Position numbers and translations under genes: made by a program | Assembly (NCBI RefSeq): GCF_947489365.1 | Contig: NZ_CANLDB010000007.1 | Location: forward strand, 151,068 to 215,067 | DNA length: 64,000 bases | Origin: an uncultured Nocardioides sp. | GTDB taxonomy: Bacteria; Actinomycetota; Actinomycetes; Propionibacteriales; Nocardioidaceae | Reading direction: 5' to 3' | In this document: in pieces, positions 8,691 through 18,612 of the stretch | Position numbering within the stretch: position 1 is the stretch's first letter | Layout: each line of letters begins with the position of its first letter | The notes under the pieces: generated by a model | The model's input: the letters and a program-made list of their open reading frames with translations, nothing else | What the model was told of the DNA's origin: nothing | Database searches by the model: none

Positions 8691-8851
8691 GGCGTGTCTC
8701 TCCATGTCTGGCCCGTCGCGAGCGGCGCCTGGCGCCTCGCGTCGCAAGGCGGAGGAGGGAGGCGGCCCGGGTTTGGCCGCCGACTGACGAGAACGCAGCG
8801 AGGCGACGCGCCAGGGGTCGCGTAGCAGGCCACGACATGGGGAGACATGCC
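8691..8851. repeat. 161-bp imperfect palindromic element, MITE-like
   Basis: The two ends are an imperfect inverted repeat of roughly 50 bases: the left end begins GGCGTGTCTCTCCATGTC and the reverse complement of the right end begins GGCATGTCTCCCCATGTC, and similarity continues through CCTGGCGCnTCGC. Inside is a typical GACGAGAACGCAGCGAGGC stretch and no open frame. Its left end begins on the base after the TAG of the sigma-like gene; the right end lies 23 bases from the TetR stop. Size and structure suggest a non-autonomous IS derivative (MITE) that now also serves as a bidirectional terminator for two convergent genes. No obvious target duplication is seen. Confidence 0.7.
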
Positions 8852-8874
8852 CCAGCGCCCAGGCTCAGGCGCCG

Positions 8875-9486
8875 TCAGACCAGCAGGGTCGGCAGGACGC
8901 GGCGGACCTCGGCGTCGAGGTCGACCAGGGCGTCGTCGCGGCCCACCAGGTGGCCCAGCAGGGCCTGCTGGAAGACCCCGTCCAGCAGCCCGTACGCCGC
9001 CCGGGGGCCGAGCGCCGGCGCCGCGCCGGCGAGGTCGGCGTACCGCGCGACGACGCGCCACACCATCTCCTCCAGCGTCGCGTCGATCGCGAGGACCGCC
9101 TCCCGCAGCTCGGCGGTGAACATCGTCTGGGCGCGCAGGTCGTACCAGAGCCGGTGCATCGGGGCCTCGTCGAGGATCGTCCGCACCAGGGCGTCCGCGA
9201 AGGCCGCCGCCAGCCCGTCGGCGCTCGCGGCGTCGTCGACCACCCCGTCGTAGCGGTGCACGCAGGTCGCCTTGTACTGCCGCACGCAGGAGACGATCAG
9301 GTCGAGCTTGTCGTGGAAGTAGTAGTGGACGACGCCGTGCGAGAACTCCGAGCTCTTCGCGATCTCGCGCAGGCTCGCCCGGGCGTAGCCGAGCTCGCCG
9401 AGCGTCGTCAGGGCCGACGCGGCCAGCGCGCGGCGGCGCTCCTCGTGCTTCTCCGCCGGCGTACGACGGGTGGCCGCGGTCGTCAT
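8875..9486 (-). CDS. TetR family transcriptional regulator
   Basis: 203 residues. The N-terminal helix-turn-helix (about 15-60) contains RRRALAASALTTLGELGYARASLREIAKSSEFSHGVVHYYFHDKLDLI in two parts, with the TetR hallmark of recognition helix followed by YYF. The C-terminal ligand domain is divergent, as usual for the family. A TACCGT box lies 7 bases before the ATG, so the message may be leaderless. It is divergent from an SDR gene followed by two acyl-CoA ligases, and a 9-3-9 inverted repeat lies in the shared promoter, so it probably represses that operon in response to an acid or acyl-CoA. Confidence 0.9.
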   Translation of the reverse strand: MTTAATRRTPAEKHEERRRALAASALTTLGELGYARASLREIAKSSEFSHGVVHYYFHDKLDLIVSCVRQYKATCVHRYDGVVDDAASADGLAAAFADALVRTILDEAPMHRLWYDLRAQTMFTAELREAVLAIDATLEEMVWRVVARYADLAGAAPALGPRAAYGLLDGVFQQALLGHLVGRDDALVDLDAEVRRVLPTLLV

Positions 9487-9534
9487 GCGTCGGACGGTAC
9501 CCGCGCCCCGCCGTCCGCCGGATCAACGTCTTGA

Positions 9535-9555
9535 CAACTGTCCAGAGGACCGTTG
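9535..9555. promoter_or_regulatory. Candidate TetR operator, 9-3-9 inverted repeat
   Basis: CAACTGTCC-AGA-GGACCGTTG is an inverted repeat with one mismatch, overlapping a TTGACA hexamer at 9531-9536 that could be the -35 box of the SDR operon. It lies in the 147-base gap between the divergent tetR and SDR genes, the usual place for a TetR site. Confidence 0.55.
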
Positions 9556-9633
9556 ACACCCGCCGCGGCGCTCGGCTTGTGTGAGGCGCACCACACAGGG
9601 ATCGGACCCACCCGCGGACGCCAAGGAGCCCCC

Positions 9634-10422
9634 ATGACCTCACTCGACCTGACCGGACGACGCGCGCTCGTGACAGGGGCCGCGCAGGGCCTCGGCGAGG
9701 GCATGGCCCGCGCGCTGGCCGCCGCGGGCGCGACCGTCGTCGTCGCCGACGTGCAGGACGAGCTCGGCGGCAAGGTCGCCGAGTCGGTCGGCGGGCACTT
9801 CGTGCACCTCGACGTGACCGACGAGTCCTCCTGGGAGGCCGCGGTGGGCTCGGCCGTCGAGCAGGCCGGGGGCCTCGACGTCCTCGTCAACAACGCCGGC
9901 GTCGAGATCAGCGACCTGATCATGAACGTCGACCCCGACGACGTCCGGAGGATGCTCGAGGTCAACGTGCTGGGCACGACGCTCGGCATCAAGCACGCCT
10001 TCCGCACCATGGGGCCGGGCGGCGCGGCCGGGGCCGGCGGCGTCGTCATCAACGTCTCGTCGGTCGCCGCGACCATCGCCTTCCCGGCCATCTCGGCGTA
10101 CTCGGCCACGAAGTCGGCCGTCGACCGCCTCACCCGGGTCGCGGCGATGGAGTCCGGCAAGCTCGGGCTCGGCATCCGCGTGAACTGCGTCTACCCCGGG
10201 CTCGTGCCCACCGAGATGGGCGCCGGCCTCGCGAACGACATGGCGCGCCTCGGGCTGTTCGGCTCCGCCGAGGAGGCCGTCGGCGCCGTTGTCGAGCTCA
10301 CCCCGTCGGGACGGCTCGGCACCGTCGAGGACATGGCGGACGCCGTGGTGTTCCTGGCCTCGGACGCGGCGAAGTTCGTCAACGGCATCGGCCTGCCGGT
10401 CGACGGCGGCATGGGGATGTGA
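9634..10422 (+). CDS. Short-chain dehydrogenase/reductase
   Basis: 262 residues, a standard classical SDR. It has the cofactor loop TGAAQGLGEG (about 14-23), an acidic residue after the second strand (VADVQDE), favouring NAD, the NNAG motif (about 87-90), a catalytic Ser region (NVSSVAA), and the YSATK catalytic Tyr/Lys near residue 157. AAGGAG stands 5 bases before the ATG. It leads a run with two acyl-CoA ligases, consistent with oxidation of a hydroxyl group on an acyl or alicyclic intermediate. The exact substrate (hydroxyacyl-CoA, steroid or alicyclic alcohol) cannot be told. Confidence 0.9.
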   Translation: MTSLDLTGRRALVTGAAQGLGEGMARALAAAGATVVVADVQDELGGKVAESVGGHFVHLDVTDESSWEAAVGSAVEQAGGLDVLVNNAGVEISDLIMNVDPDDVRRMLEVNVLGTTLGIKHAFRTMGPGGAAGAGGVVINVSSVAATIAFPAISAYSATKSAVDRLTRVAAMESGKLGLGIRVNCVYPGLVPTEMGAGLANDMARLGLFGSAEEAVGAVVELTPSGRLGTVEDMADAVVFLASDAAKFVNGIGLPVDGGMGM

Positions 10423-10429
10423 TCCGGGC

Positions 10430-12019
10430 TTGAGCAGCGGCTCGGCCCGGCTGGTCGACCACCTCGACAAGGGGGCCTCGCTCGGCGGCGACGCACCCTG
10501 CCTGGTCTGCGACGGCGAGACGTGGACCTACGACGAGGTCGTCGGGATCACCCACCGCGTCGCCGGGGCCCTGCACGCCCACGGCGTCGGACCGGGAGCG
10601 AAGGTGGCGGTGCTGTCGGCCAACGACCCCGTCGCCTTCGCGACCGTCCTCGGGATCAGCCGCGCCGGTGCCGTCTGGTGCCCGGTCAACCCGCGCAACG
10701 AGGCCGCGGAGAACCGCGAGCTGCTCGACCTCTTCGACTGCTCGGCGCTGGTCTTCACGGCGGCGTACGCCGACCTCGTCGACGCGATCCGCGGCGACCT
10801 GCCGGCGATCACGACCCTGGTGTGCCTCGACGGCGAGGTGGGGTGGGCGCTGACGTGGGAGGCGTTCCTCGCCACGGGTCCGGCCGCCGGCCCGAACGAG
10901 GTCGTGGACGTCGTGCCGGACGACGACCTCGCGATGCTCGTCGGCACGGGCGGGACGACGGGTCGCCCGAAGGGCGTGATGCTCACCCGGACCAACCTCG
11001 AGACGATGACGGCGCTCACCCTGATGAGCTATCCGTGGCCGACCCTGCCGGCGCGGCCGACGTACCTCGCGCTCGCGCCGCTCACCCACGCCGCCGGGGT
11101 GCTGTGCTTCCCGGTGCTGGCCTCGGGCGGGTCGATCGTGGTGATGCGCGCGCCCGACGTGGGCGGGTTCCTCGCCCGGATCGCCGAGCACCGGGTGACC
11201 CACACGTTCCTGCCGCCGACGCTGGTCTACATGGTGCTCGACCACCCCGACGCCGCCGCGACGGACCTGTCGAGCCTCGAGTGCTTCTGGTACGGCGCCG
11301 CCCCGATGTCGACCCGCCGCCTCACCGACGCCCTCGAGCGGGGGTGGCCGATGGCGCAGCTGTTCGGCCAGACCGAGGCGCCGATGATGATCTCGGTGAT
11401 GCCGCCGGCCGACCACTACGACGCCGACGGCGCCATCGCGACCGCGCGGCTGTCGTCGGCCGGGCGCCCCACGCCCCTGGTCACCGTGGGGCTGATGGAC
11501 GACGGCGGCCGCCTGCTCGCGCCCGGCGAGCGCGGCGAGATCGTCGTCCGGGGCTCGCTGGTGATGCGCGGCTACTACCGCGACGAGGCCGCGACGGCCG
11601 AGGCGTCGGCGTACGGCTGGCACCACACGGGCGACATCGGCTTCCTCGACGAGGAGGGCTTCCTGCACATCGTCGACCGGGCGAAGGACATGGTCATCAC
11701 CGGCGGCTTCAACGTGTACTCCACCGAGGTCGAGCAGGCGCTGATGGCGCACCCGGCCGTCGCGGACTGCGCCGTCGTGGGGCTGCCCGACGAGAAGTGG
11801 GGCGAGCGCCTGACCGCCGTCCTGCAGCTGCGGGCCGGCGCCGAGGGCTCTCTGGGCTCCGCGGTCGACGTCGCCGAGGTGCAGGCGTTCGTGAGGGCCC
11901 GGATCGGGAGCGTGAAGACCCCGAAGCAGGTCGAGGTGTGGGCCGACCTGCCGCGCTCGAAGGTCGGCAAGGTGCTGAAGACGGAGATCAAGAAGCAGCT
12001 GGGGTCCACGGGCGGGTAG
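10430..12019 (+). CDS. AMP-dependent acyl-CoA synthetase
   Basis: About 529 residues. The signature loop TGGTTGRPKGVMLT (about 178-192) binds the AMP phosphate, and later FGQTEAPM, GYYRDEAAT, HTGDIGFLDEEGF and VITGGFNVYSTEVE are the A5-A8 motifs of the ANL superfamily; the catalytic Lys near the C-terminus is in PRSKVGKVLKTEI. It should activate a carboxylic acid with ATP and CoA. No ATG fits the family's N-terminus; the best start is TTG 10430, eight bases past the SDR stop, with a weak GGGG upstream, so the start is uncertain by a few codons. It belongs to the same operon as the SDR. Confidence 0.88.
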   Translation: MSSGSARLVDHLDKGASLGGDAPCLVCDGETWTYDEVVGITHRVAGALHAHGVGPGAKVAVLSANDPVAFATVLGISRAGAVWCPVNPRNEAAENRELLDLFDCSALVFTAAYADLVDAIRGDLPAITTLVCLDGEVGWALTWEAFLATGPAAGPNEVVDVVPDDDLAMLVGTGGTTGRPKGVMLTRTNLETMTALTLMSYPWPTLPARPTYLALAPLTHAAGVLCFPVLASGGSIVVMRAPDVGGFLARIAEHRVTHTFLPPTLVYMVLDHPDAAATDLSSLECFWYGAAPMSTRRLTDALERGWPMAQLFGQTEAPMMISVMPPADHYDADGAIATARLSSAGRPTPLVTVGLMDDGGRLLAPGERGEIVVRGSLVMRGYYRDEAATAEASAYGWHHTGDIGFLDEEGFLHIVDRAKDMVITGGFNVYSTEVEQALMAHPAVADCAVVGLPDEKWGERLTAVLQLRAGAEGSLGSAVDVAEVQAFVRARIGSVKTPKQVEVWADLPRSKVGKVLKTEIKKQLGSTGG

Positions 12020-12073
12020 ACGGGAGGGGGTAGACCTGAGGGGCACGCAGCCCCCCGCGAACGGAGCACCGTC

Positions 12074-13591
<1,518 letters not shown>

Positions 13592-13595
13592 TCGG

Positions 13596-14003
13596 CTACT
13601 CAGCGTTGGGGGTGAGGTCCGGGAACGAGTGGTGCTCGTGGGTGACCACCCAGCGGCCGCCCCGCTTCACCAGGCCGACGGTGAGGCGCAGCCGGAGGTC
13701 GGGATCCGCGGCGAGCTCGCCGGGCTCGCCGCAGCGCAGGAGCGCGACGGCGAACGCGACGTCGGTGCCGCAGGTGACGTCCAGGCGGGTGATCTCGAAG
13801 ACCGCGCCCGCGCTCTGCCAGGCGAAGAACGGCGGCCACGTCGCGCGGTAGGCGTCGATCCCGCGCACCCCGTCCCGCGGCGGCGGGACGTCGTACATCA
13901 CCAGGTCGTCGGCGTGGTCGGCCGCGACCGCCTCGAGGTCGCCACCGTGCACCGCGACGGCCCACCGCTCGATCAGGTCCCGGATCCGCTGCTCGTCGTC
14001 CAT
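13596..14003 (-). CDS. SnoaL-like / NTF2-fold protein (ketosteroid isomerase-like)
   Basis: 135 residues. The pattern IRDLIERWAVAVHGGDLEAVAADHADDLVMYDVPPP followed by alternating strands (FEITRLDVTCGTDVAFAVALLRC, LRLTVGLVKRGGRWVVTHEHHSFP) is that of SnoaL-like / NTF2-fold proteins of the SgcJ/EcaC type. The family includes small isomerases, cyclases and proteins of unknown role. The GG-RW-VVTHEHHS end is typical. It converges on the second acyl-CoA ligase gene with a 4-base gap and stands alone in its own direction. No catalytic role can be assigned. Confidence 0.82.
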   Translation of the reverse strand: MDDEQRIRDLIERWAVAVHGGDLEAVAADHADDLVMYDVPPPRDGVRGIDAYRATWPPFFAWQSAGAVFEITRLDVTCGTDVAFAVALLRCGEPGELAADPDLRLRLTVGLVKRGGRWVVTHEHHSFPDLTPNAE

Positions 14004-14071
14004 GGGAGTACCGACCCCGCGACGGGTCCGATCTCATCGGCGCCCGCGGGCCGGGCCGGGCAGGGTGAGAG

Positions 14072-14644
14072 TCAGACGCTCAGCCGCATCACCCAGCGCC
14101 ACTTCGCGATGCGGCGGTCGCGGGTGAAGCCGAAGCCGGCGTACAGCTCCTCCGGGCCGGTGTGGAGGTAGGCGCCACGCTGGGGCTTCCGGTCCTCGGT
14201 CTGCTCCGGGTACGCCTCGACCACTCCCCCGCCGGCCGCACGGATCTCGGCGAGCACGCCACGCACCGCCGCGCGGGCGACACCACGGCCCCGGTGCTTG
14301 CCGGCGGTGAACACGCAGCCGATCCGCCAGTCGGGCGGCTCCCCCGCGCCCTTCTCGTACGCCGCCGCGTTCTTGATCCGCGACACCTCGCCCGGAGGTC
14401 CCCACTGGCACCAGCCGACGGCGGCGTCCACCCCGTCGACCCGGTCGTACACGAGCAGCTGGTGGACGGTGCCGGCCTCGGTGCGGGCGCGCTTGCGCTC
14501 GCGGTTCTCCTCCGGCGAGGCGCCGAAGCCCTCCGGGTGGAACCCGATGCACCAGCAGCCGCCCCACACGCCGCGGTGGGCGTCGACCAGCGCGGCGAAG
14601 TCGGCCCACGTGTCGGGCGTCAGGAGCGCGGTCGAGTACGACAC
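14072..14644 (-). CDS. GNAT family N-acetyltransferase
   Basis: 190 residues from a GTG. The acetyl-CoA binding motif A is visible as IGCVFTAGKHRGRGVARAAVRG (R-G-x-G-V-A near residues 118-124), followed by YAGFGFTRDRRIAKWRWVM, the usual GNAT ending. The N-terminal part has Trp/Cys-rich GVWGGCWCIGFHPEG. It starts three bases after the stop of the catalase-like gene, so the two are cotranscribed. The acceptor substrate cannot be predicted; the family ranges from antibiotic to protein acetylation. Confidence 0.85.
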   Translation of the reverse strand: MSYSTALLTPDTWADFAALVDAHRGVWGGCWCIGFHPEGFGASPEENRERKRARTEAGTVHQLLVYDRVDGVDAAVGWCQWGPPGEVSRIKNAAAYEKGAGEPPDWRIGCVFTAGKHRGRGVARAAVRGVLAEIRAAGGGVVEAYPEQTEDRKPQRGAYLHTGPEELYAGFGFTRDRRIAKWRWVMRLSV

Positions 14645-14647
14645 GGC

Positions 14648-15640
14648 TCAGCGCAGGTGCATCGGGCACGCCGAACCGCTGCGTCGGCGCACCGACTCGG
14701 CGTACACGAAGGAGCGGATACGCAGGATCGGGTCGTCGGAGGGCTCGATGCCGTCGATCAGGCGCATCGGGTCGTGCATCAGAACGTCGCCGCCGGTCTC
14801 GCGGGTCTCGTCCTTGCCGGTGATCTCGATCGCGCCCATGTCGACCCACTCCCGGTCGGCGGGCCACGCCTTGCTGGCGTCGGTGGTCTGGTCCTCGTCG
14901 GCGGCGAGCTGGGCCATCACCCGGTAGGTGATCGGCAGCTCGTCCACGACGCCGGCCATGAGGTAGTCGGGGTCGGCGGTGGTCCACTCGGCCTCCGGGA
15001 GGCTGTGCTCGCCGGCGTCGGGGACGAGCTTCCAGCGGACCCACTGCCCCTCGCCGGCCGCGTCGACGAGCCGGAACGCGTTGAGGGAGTGGAAGACCAT
15101 CGTGGCCCAGCTCTGCGGCGGGGCGCCGACGGTGTCGACAATCGCGCCGGCGGCCGCGACGTCCGGGTGCTCGGCGAGGAAGCGCTCGGTCGCCTCCGGG
15201 CCCTCGTGCTGGGCTCGCAGCAGGTCGCGGAAGTGCTCGGGGGTGCCGGCCGGGAAGACCGGCCAGTCCTGGCAGACCAGGTCGGTACGACGACCGTCGT
15301 CCAGGTAGAACTTCACGGCCATGCCGCGCGGGTCGCCCTGGGTGGTGTCCGGGCCGTCGCTGCCCGGGTCCGCGCTGGGGAAGCCGTTGGAGTAGCGGAC
15401 CGTGACGCGCACCGGGTCGCCCTGCAGGTGCGTCGCGCGGCTCAGCTCCCGCGCGCGGGGCGTCGCGGTGAAGGTCCCCTCCATCACGACGCCCTTGTGG
15501 TGGGTGACCCGCTGGCCGTCGGGCGACCCGAGCACCTCCACGACGGTGTCGGTGAGGTCGAGTGCCAGGGCCTGCATGTCCGCGTTGGACGCGTCAGGGG
15601 TGGCGGCGCTGCGAGGGGTGCTGTCGTGGGTCACGGTCAT
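14648..15640 (-). CDS. Catalase-family (haem-dependent, SrpA-like) protein
   Basis: 330 residues from ATG 15640, which has GGAG six bases upstream. Catalase-core signatures are present but loose: [14 protein letters not shown] (matching the HAKG...GTF block with the distal His), [36 protein letters not shown] (matching the RDxRGFAxKFY block) and [13 protein letters not shown]. The length is well below the 480-plus residues of monofunctional catalases and matches the small catalase-like family. It probably binds haem and acts as a peroxidase or minor catalase, likely in the cytoplasm. The proximal Tyr motif typical of full catalases is not evident. It is followed by a GNAT gene. Confidence 0.8.
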   Translation of the reverse strand: MTVTHDSTPRSAATPDASNADMQALALDLTDTVVEVLGSPDGQRVTHHKGVVMEGTFTATPRARELSRATHLQGDPVRVTVRYSNGFPSADPGSDGPDTTQGDPRGMAVKFYLDDGRRTDLVCQDWPVFPAGTPEHFRDLLRAQHEGPEATERFLAEHPDVAAAGAIVDTVGAPPQSWATMVFHSLNAFRLVDAAGEGQWVRWKLVPDAGEHSLPEAEWTTADPDYLMAGVVDELPITYRVMAQLAADEDQTTDASKAWPADREWVDMGAIEITGKDETRETGGDVLMHDPMRLIDGIEPSDDPILRIRSFVYAESVRRRSGSACPMHLR

Positions 15641-15722
15641 GACGGGCTCCGGAGAGGTGAGGGGTGTGGCGATTCTCACCCCGGCACAGCGGAGCCACAA
15701 GCAACCTGACCTGTGCGCTCGA

Positions 15723-15911
15723 TCAACCCTCGGCCGAGCGGGACGGGCAGCCGGCGTTCGTGCACACCCGGACGTCGGGCCCGTCGTCGGCGGTGCCGAC
15801 GACGCCGTCCTGCGGACCCACGGGCCCGTCGGGCTCCGTCACCGCACCCGGGTGGGCCTCGAGACGCACCTCGGCGCCGCAGACGGAGCAGGGGCGGTGG
15901 TCGGCGTACAC
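15723..15911 (-). CDS. Small Cys-rich protein, possible zinc ribbon
   Basis: 62 residues from GTG 15911. It contains two cysteine pairs, PCSVCGAEV near residues 8-11 and VCTNAGCP near 50-55, spaced like a zinc knuckle, and no other recognisable domain. It is divergent from the RraA-like gene 57 bases away. No good Shine-Dalgarno is seen. The codon pattern is as GC-biased as its neighbours, which gives only weak support. The function is unknown; it may be a small metal-binding protein. Confidence 0.45.
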   Translation of the reverse strand: MYADHRPCSVCGAEVRLEAHPGAVTEPDGPVGPQDGVVGTADDGPDVRVCTNAGCPSRSAEG

Positions 15912-15968
15912 GTCTCGCAGGCTACGCAGGCGCAGGGCGGGCCTGTCGAGTCGTGGTGGAGTGGTGCC

Positions 15969-16460
15969 ATGAGCGCCCCCGAGACGTCCACCGACCTCGT
16001 CCCCACCGCCGACCTCGTCGACACCCACGGCGAGGCGCTGGAGTCCTGCGACCTCCAGCTGCGCCGCCTCGGCCGTCGCGACCGCTTCTCCGGCGAGATC
16101 GTCACCGTGCGGTGCTTCCAGGACAACGCGCTGCTCAAGGCGGTCCTCGGCGAGCCGGGCCACGGCAAGGTGCTCGTCGTGGACGGCGGCGGCTCGGTGC
16201 ACACCGCGCTGGTCGGCGACATGATCGGCGACCTCGCCGTGCAGAACGGCTGGGAGGGGCTCGTGATCCACGGCGCCGTCCGGGACTCCGCCCAGCTCGA
16301 CGCGCTCGACCTCGGCGTGAAGGCGCTCGGCACCAACCCGCGGAAGTCCTCGAAGGACGCGACCGGTGAGCGGGACGTCGTCGTGGAGTTCGGCGGCGCC
16401 GTCTTCACCCCCGGCCGCACCCTGGTCAGCGACGAGGACGGGATCGTCGTCCTGCCCTGA
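15969..16460 (+). CDS. rraA: RraA family protein
   Basis: 163 residues, the normal length. The sequence has [88 protein letters not shown] and [19 protein letters not shown], the full RraA pattern. In E. coli RraA inhibits RNase E; in many bacteria the same fold is a class II 4-hydroxy-4-methyl-2-oxoglutarate/oxaloacetate aldolase, for which the Gly-Asp and Arg-Asp residues seen here (GDMIGD, GAVRD) are the metal/substrate site. A GGAG lies 7 bases before ATG. Which activity applies is not decided by sequence. Confidence 0.9.
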   Translation: MSAPETSTDLVPTADLVDTHGEALESCDLQLRRLGRRDRFSGEIVTVRCFQDNALLKAVLGEPGHGKVLVVDGGGSVHTALVGDMIGDLAVQNGWEGLVIHGAVRDSAQLDALDLGVKALGTNPRKSSKDATGERDVVVEFGGAVFTPGRTLVSDEDGIVVLP

Positions 16461-16472
16461 GGCCCGGCCCGC

Positions 16473-16826
16473 TCAGGGGGCGATCGCGAGCTCGGTGACG
16501 AGGCCGTCGGCGAGCGCGAACCGGTAGCGCAGGTCCGCGACCCCGCCCGGGAAGTCGCCCTCGAGGTGGAGGACGGCGACCCAGCGCTCACCGTCGGGGT
16601 CGTCCACGCGCTCGGCGCCGACGACGTCGGTCGTGTAGGTGAACTCGGTCCCGGCGTCGCGGAGCCAGGGCCGGATCTCGTCGTGGCCGCGCAGGGTCCG
16701 GCCCTCGTCGGTGACGATGGCGTCCAGGGCGAAGGCGCGGAGTGCGCGCTCGTCCCGGGCGACGTGGGCCGGGAGGAAGTCGCGGACGACGGCGGGCAGC
16801 TGGTCGGTGTCGATCGGTGTGGTCAT
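16473..16826 (-). CDS. Nuclear transport factor 2-like (SnoaL-type) protein
   Basis: 117 residues. The pattern LPAVVRDFLPAHVARDERALRAFALDAIVTDEGRTLRGHDEIRPWL, then TEFTYTTDVVGAERV and GGVADLRYRFALADGLVTELAIAP, is the NTF2/SnoaL fold used by small polyketide cyclases and unknown-function proteins. The gene is divergent from a MerR-type regulator with a palindromic site in the 81-base gap, so it is a likely target of that regulator. Confidence 0.82.
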   Translation of the reverse strand: MTTPIDTDQLPAVVRDFLPAHVARDERALRAFALDAIVTDEGRTLRGHDEIRPWLRDAGTEFTYTTDVVGAERVDDPDGERWVAVLHLEGDFPGGVADLRYRFALADGLVTELAIAP

Positions 16827-16872
16827 GACGTCGACGGTGGGGCGTCCCGCGCGGGGAGGGTCAACACGGTGG

Positions 16873-16893
16873 ACCCTCACCCGGGGAGAGGGT
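16873..16893. promoter_or_regulatory. MerR-type operator, ACCCTC-N9-GAGGGT
   Basis: A perfect 6-9-6 inverted repeat sits between TGGACC (16870-16875) and CACACT (16895-16900), which are separated by 19 bases. An overlong 19-bp spacer with a palindrome inside it is the known design of MerR-regulated promoters. The CACACT box ends 7 bases before the GTG of the merR gene, so the gene is probably autoregulated and leaderless. Confidence 0.65.
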
Positions 16894-16907
16894 GCACACT
16901 CGCCGAC

Positions 16908-17720
16908 GTGCTCGCGATCGGCGACTTCTCCCGTCTGACCCACCTCAGCGTGCGGACGCTGCGGCGCTACCACGAGGCCGGCCTGCTCGTGCCCGCCCGC
17001 GTGGACGCCGCGACCGGCTACCGGTCCTACGACCCCGACCAGATCCCGACCGCGCAGGTTATCCACCGGCTGCGGGAGCTGGACGTCCCGCTGCCCGACG
17101 TGCGACGGGTGGTGGAGTCCCCCGACCCGGAGGAGCGGGCCGCCCTGGTCGCGCGTCACCTGCGGCGCCTCGAGGCCGAGCTGGACCGCACCCGCGCCGC
17201 CGTGTCGTCCCTGCGTCGGCTGCTCGACCCCGAGCCCGCCCCGCTCGCCGTCGAGCTGCGCGCGGTCGGTGAGCAGACCGTGGCCGCGGTCGCCGCCGAG
17301 GTGGACGCCGGCGACGTCCCGGCCTGGTACGCCGGCGCGATGGCCGAGCTCGCGGCGGTACTCACCGCCGACGGCGCGGACGCCGGGCCCGGCGGACCCG
17401 CGGGCGGGGTCTACGACAACGCGCTGTTCGAGGAGGGCCGCGGCCGGGCCGTCGTCCACCGTCCCTGCCCGGACCCGCCGCGGCGGGGTCGGGTCCACCC
17501 GCTGACCCTGCCCGCGGTCGAGCTGGCCGTGGCCACCCACGTCGGGCCGCACGACGCCTCCGACGTCACCTACGGCGAGGTCGGCCGCTGGCTCGTCGAC
17601 AACGCCCTGACCGTGGCCGGGCCGGTGCGCGAGACGTACCTCGTGGGCCCACCGGACACCGACGACCCGGCGGCGTGGCGCACCGAGGTCGGCTGGCCGG
17701 TGTTCCGGGTCGTCCCCTGA
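16908..17720 (+). CDS. MerR family regulator with GyrI-like effector domain
   Basis: 270 residues from GTG. The MerR winged helix-turn-helix spans about 1-70 (IGDFSRLTHLSVRTLRRYHEAGLLVPA, then GYRSYDPDQ). A coiled-coil dimerisation helix follows (about 80-115, EERAALVARHLRRLEAELDRTRAAVSSLRRLL), and the C-terminal 150 residues resemble the GyrI/SHV ligand-binding domain of BmrR-type regulators (LAVATHVGPHDASDVTYGEVGRWL, then ETYLVGPPDTDDPAAWRTEVGWPV). Such regulators activate transcription on binding hydrophobic cations or drugs. Likely targets are itself and the divergent SnoaL-like gene. Confidence 0.9.
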   Translation: MLAIGDFSRLTHLSVRTLRRYHEAGLLVPARVDAATGYRSYDPDQIPTAQVIHRLRELDVPLPDVRRVVESPDPEERAALVARHLRRLEAELDRTRAAVSSLRRLLDPEPAPLAVELRAVGEQTVAAVAAEVDAGDVPAWYAGAMAELAAVLTADGADAGPGGPAGGVYDNALFEEGRGRAVVHRPCPDPPRRGRVHPLTLPAVELAVATHVGPHDASDVTYGEVGRWLVDNALTVAGPVRETYLVGPPDTDDPAAWRTEVGWPVFRVVP

Positions 17721-17757
17721 GCCGGGTCGCGTTGGACCGACCCGTGATGATCGGCGG

Positions 17758-18612
17758 GTGCCCGAAGGCCACAGCATCCACCGCCTCGCCGGGCGCCACC
17801 GCCGGCTCCTGCGCGACCGCACGGTCGCCGCGTCCAGCCCCCAGGGGCGGTTCGTCGAGGGGGCCGCGCTGATCGACGGCGCCCGGCTGGTCGCCACCGA
17901 GGCCTGGGGCAAGCACCTGTTCCACCACTACGCCGACGACGCCGGGTCCGAGCCGCTCGTGCTGCACGTGCACCTCGGCCTGTACGGGAAGTTCCGCGAG
18001 GGGACGGGCGAGCCCGACGAGCCGCGCGGCGCCCTGCGCCTGCGGCTGCTCTCCCGGGACCCGGACGACGCCGACGACGTCCGCTGGCTCGACCTGCGCG
18101 GACCGACGGCGTGCGAGCTGCTGACGCCGCCGGAACGGGAGGCGATCCTCGCCCGCCTCGGCCCGGACCCGCTGCGGAGGGGCACCGACCCCACGCCCTT
18201 CGTCGACCGGCTGGGGCGCAGTCGGGCGCCGCTGGGGACGCTGCTGATGGACCAGTCCGTCGTCGCCGGGATCGGCAACGTCTACCGCGCCGAGATCCTC
18301 TTCCGCCACGGCCTCGACCCGCACCTGCCCGGCCGCGAGGCCGACCCCTTCACGCTGCTGGCCGCCTGGAGCGACCTCGTCGACCTCATGCGGGCCGGCG
18401 TCCGGTCGGGCCGGATCGTCACCACCGAGCCGGACCACCGGGAGCGGTACGCCGGCCGCGCCCGTCGTACGGACGCCCACTACGTGTACGGCCGCGACGG
18501 CCTGCCCTGCCGGGTCTGCGGCGCGGAAGTCGTCGCCGCGCAGCTCGCCGCGCGCAGGTTGTTCTGGTGCCCGTCCTGCCAGCCCCCGGGCGGGGGCCGG
18601 CGGGCCATCTGA
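17758..18612 (+). CDS. nei: Fpg/Nei family DNA glycosylase (endonuclease VIII-like)
   Basis: 284 residues. After the initiator GTG comes PEGHSIHRLAGRH: the N-terminal Pro-Glu is the catalytic pair of Fpg/Nei enzymes, and PEGH rather than PELP indicates the Nei branch common in actinobacteria. The H2TH region shows TLLMDQSVVAGIGNVYRAEILFRHGLDP, and the C-terminal zinc finger has CRVCG and CPSCQ pairs. The enzyme removes oxidised pyrimidines and nicks the strand. The start is fixed by the need for Pro at position 2. It stands alone between a MerR gene and a repeat-rich gap. Confidence 0.93.
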   Translation: MPEGHSIHRLAGRHRRLLRDRTVAASSPQGRFVEGAALIDGARLVATEAWGKHLFHHYADDAGSEPLVLHVHLGLYGKFREGTGEPDEPRGALRLRLLSRDPDDADDVRWLDLRGPTACELLTPPEREAILARLGPDPLRRGTDPTPFVDRLGRSRAPLGTLLMDQSVVAGIGNVYRAEILFRHGLDPHLPGREADPFTLLAAWSDLVDLMRAGVRSGRIVTTEPDHRERYAGRARRTDAHYVYGRDGLPCRVCGAEVVAAQLAARRLFWCPSCQPPGGGRRAI

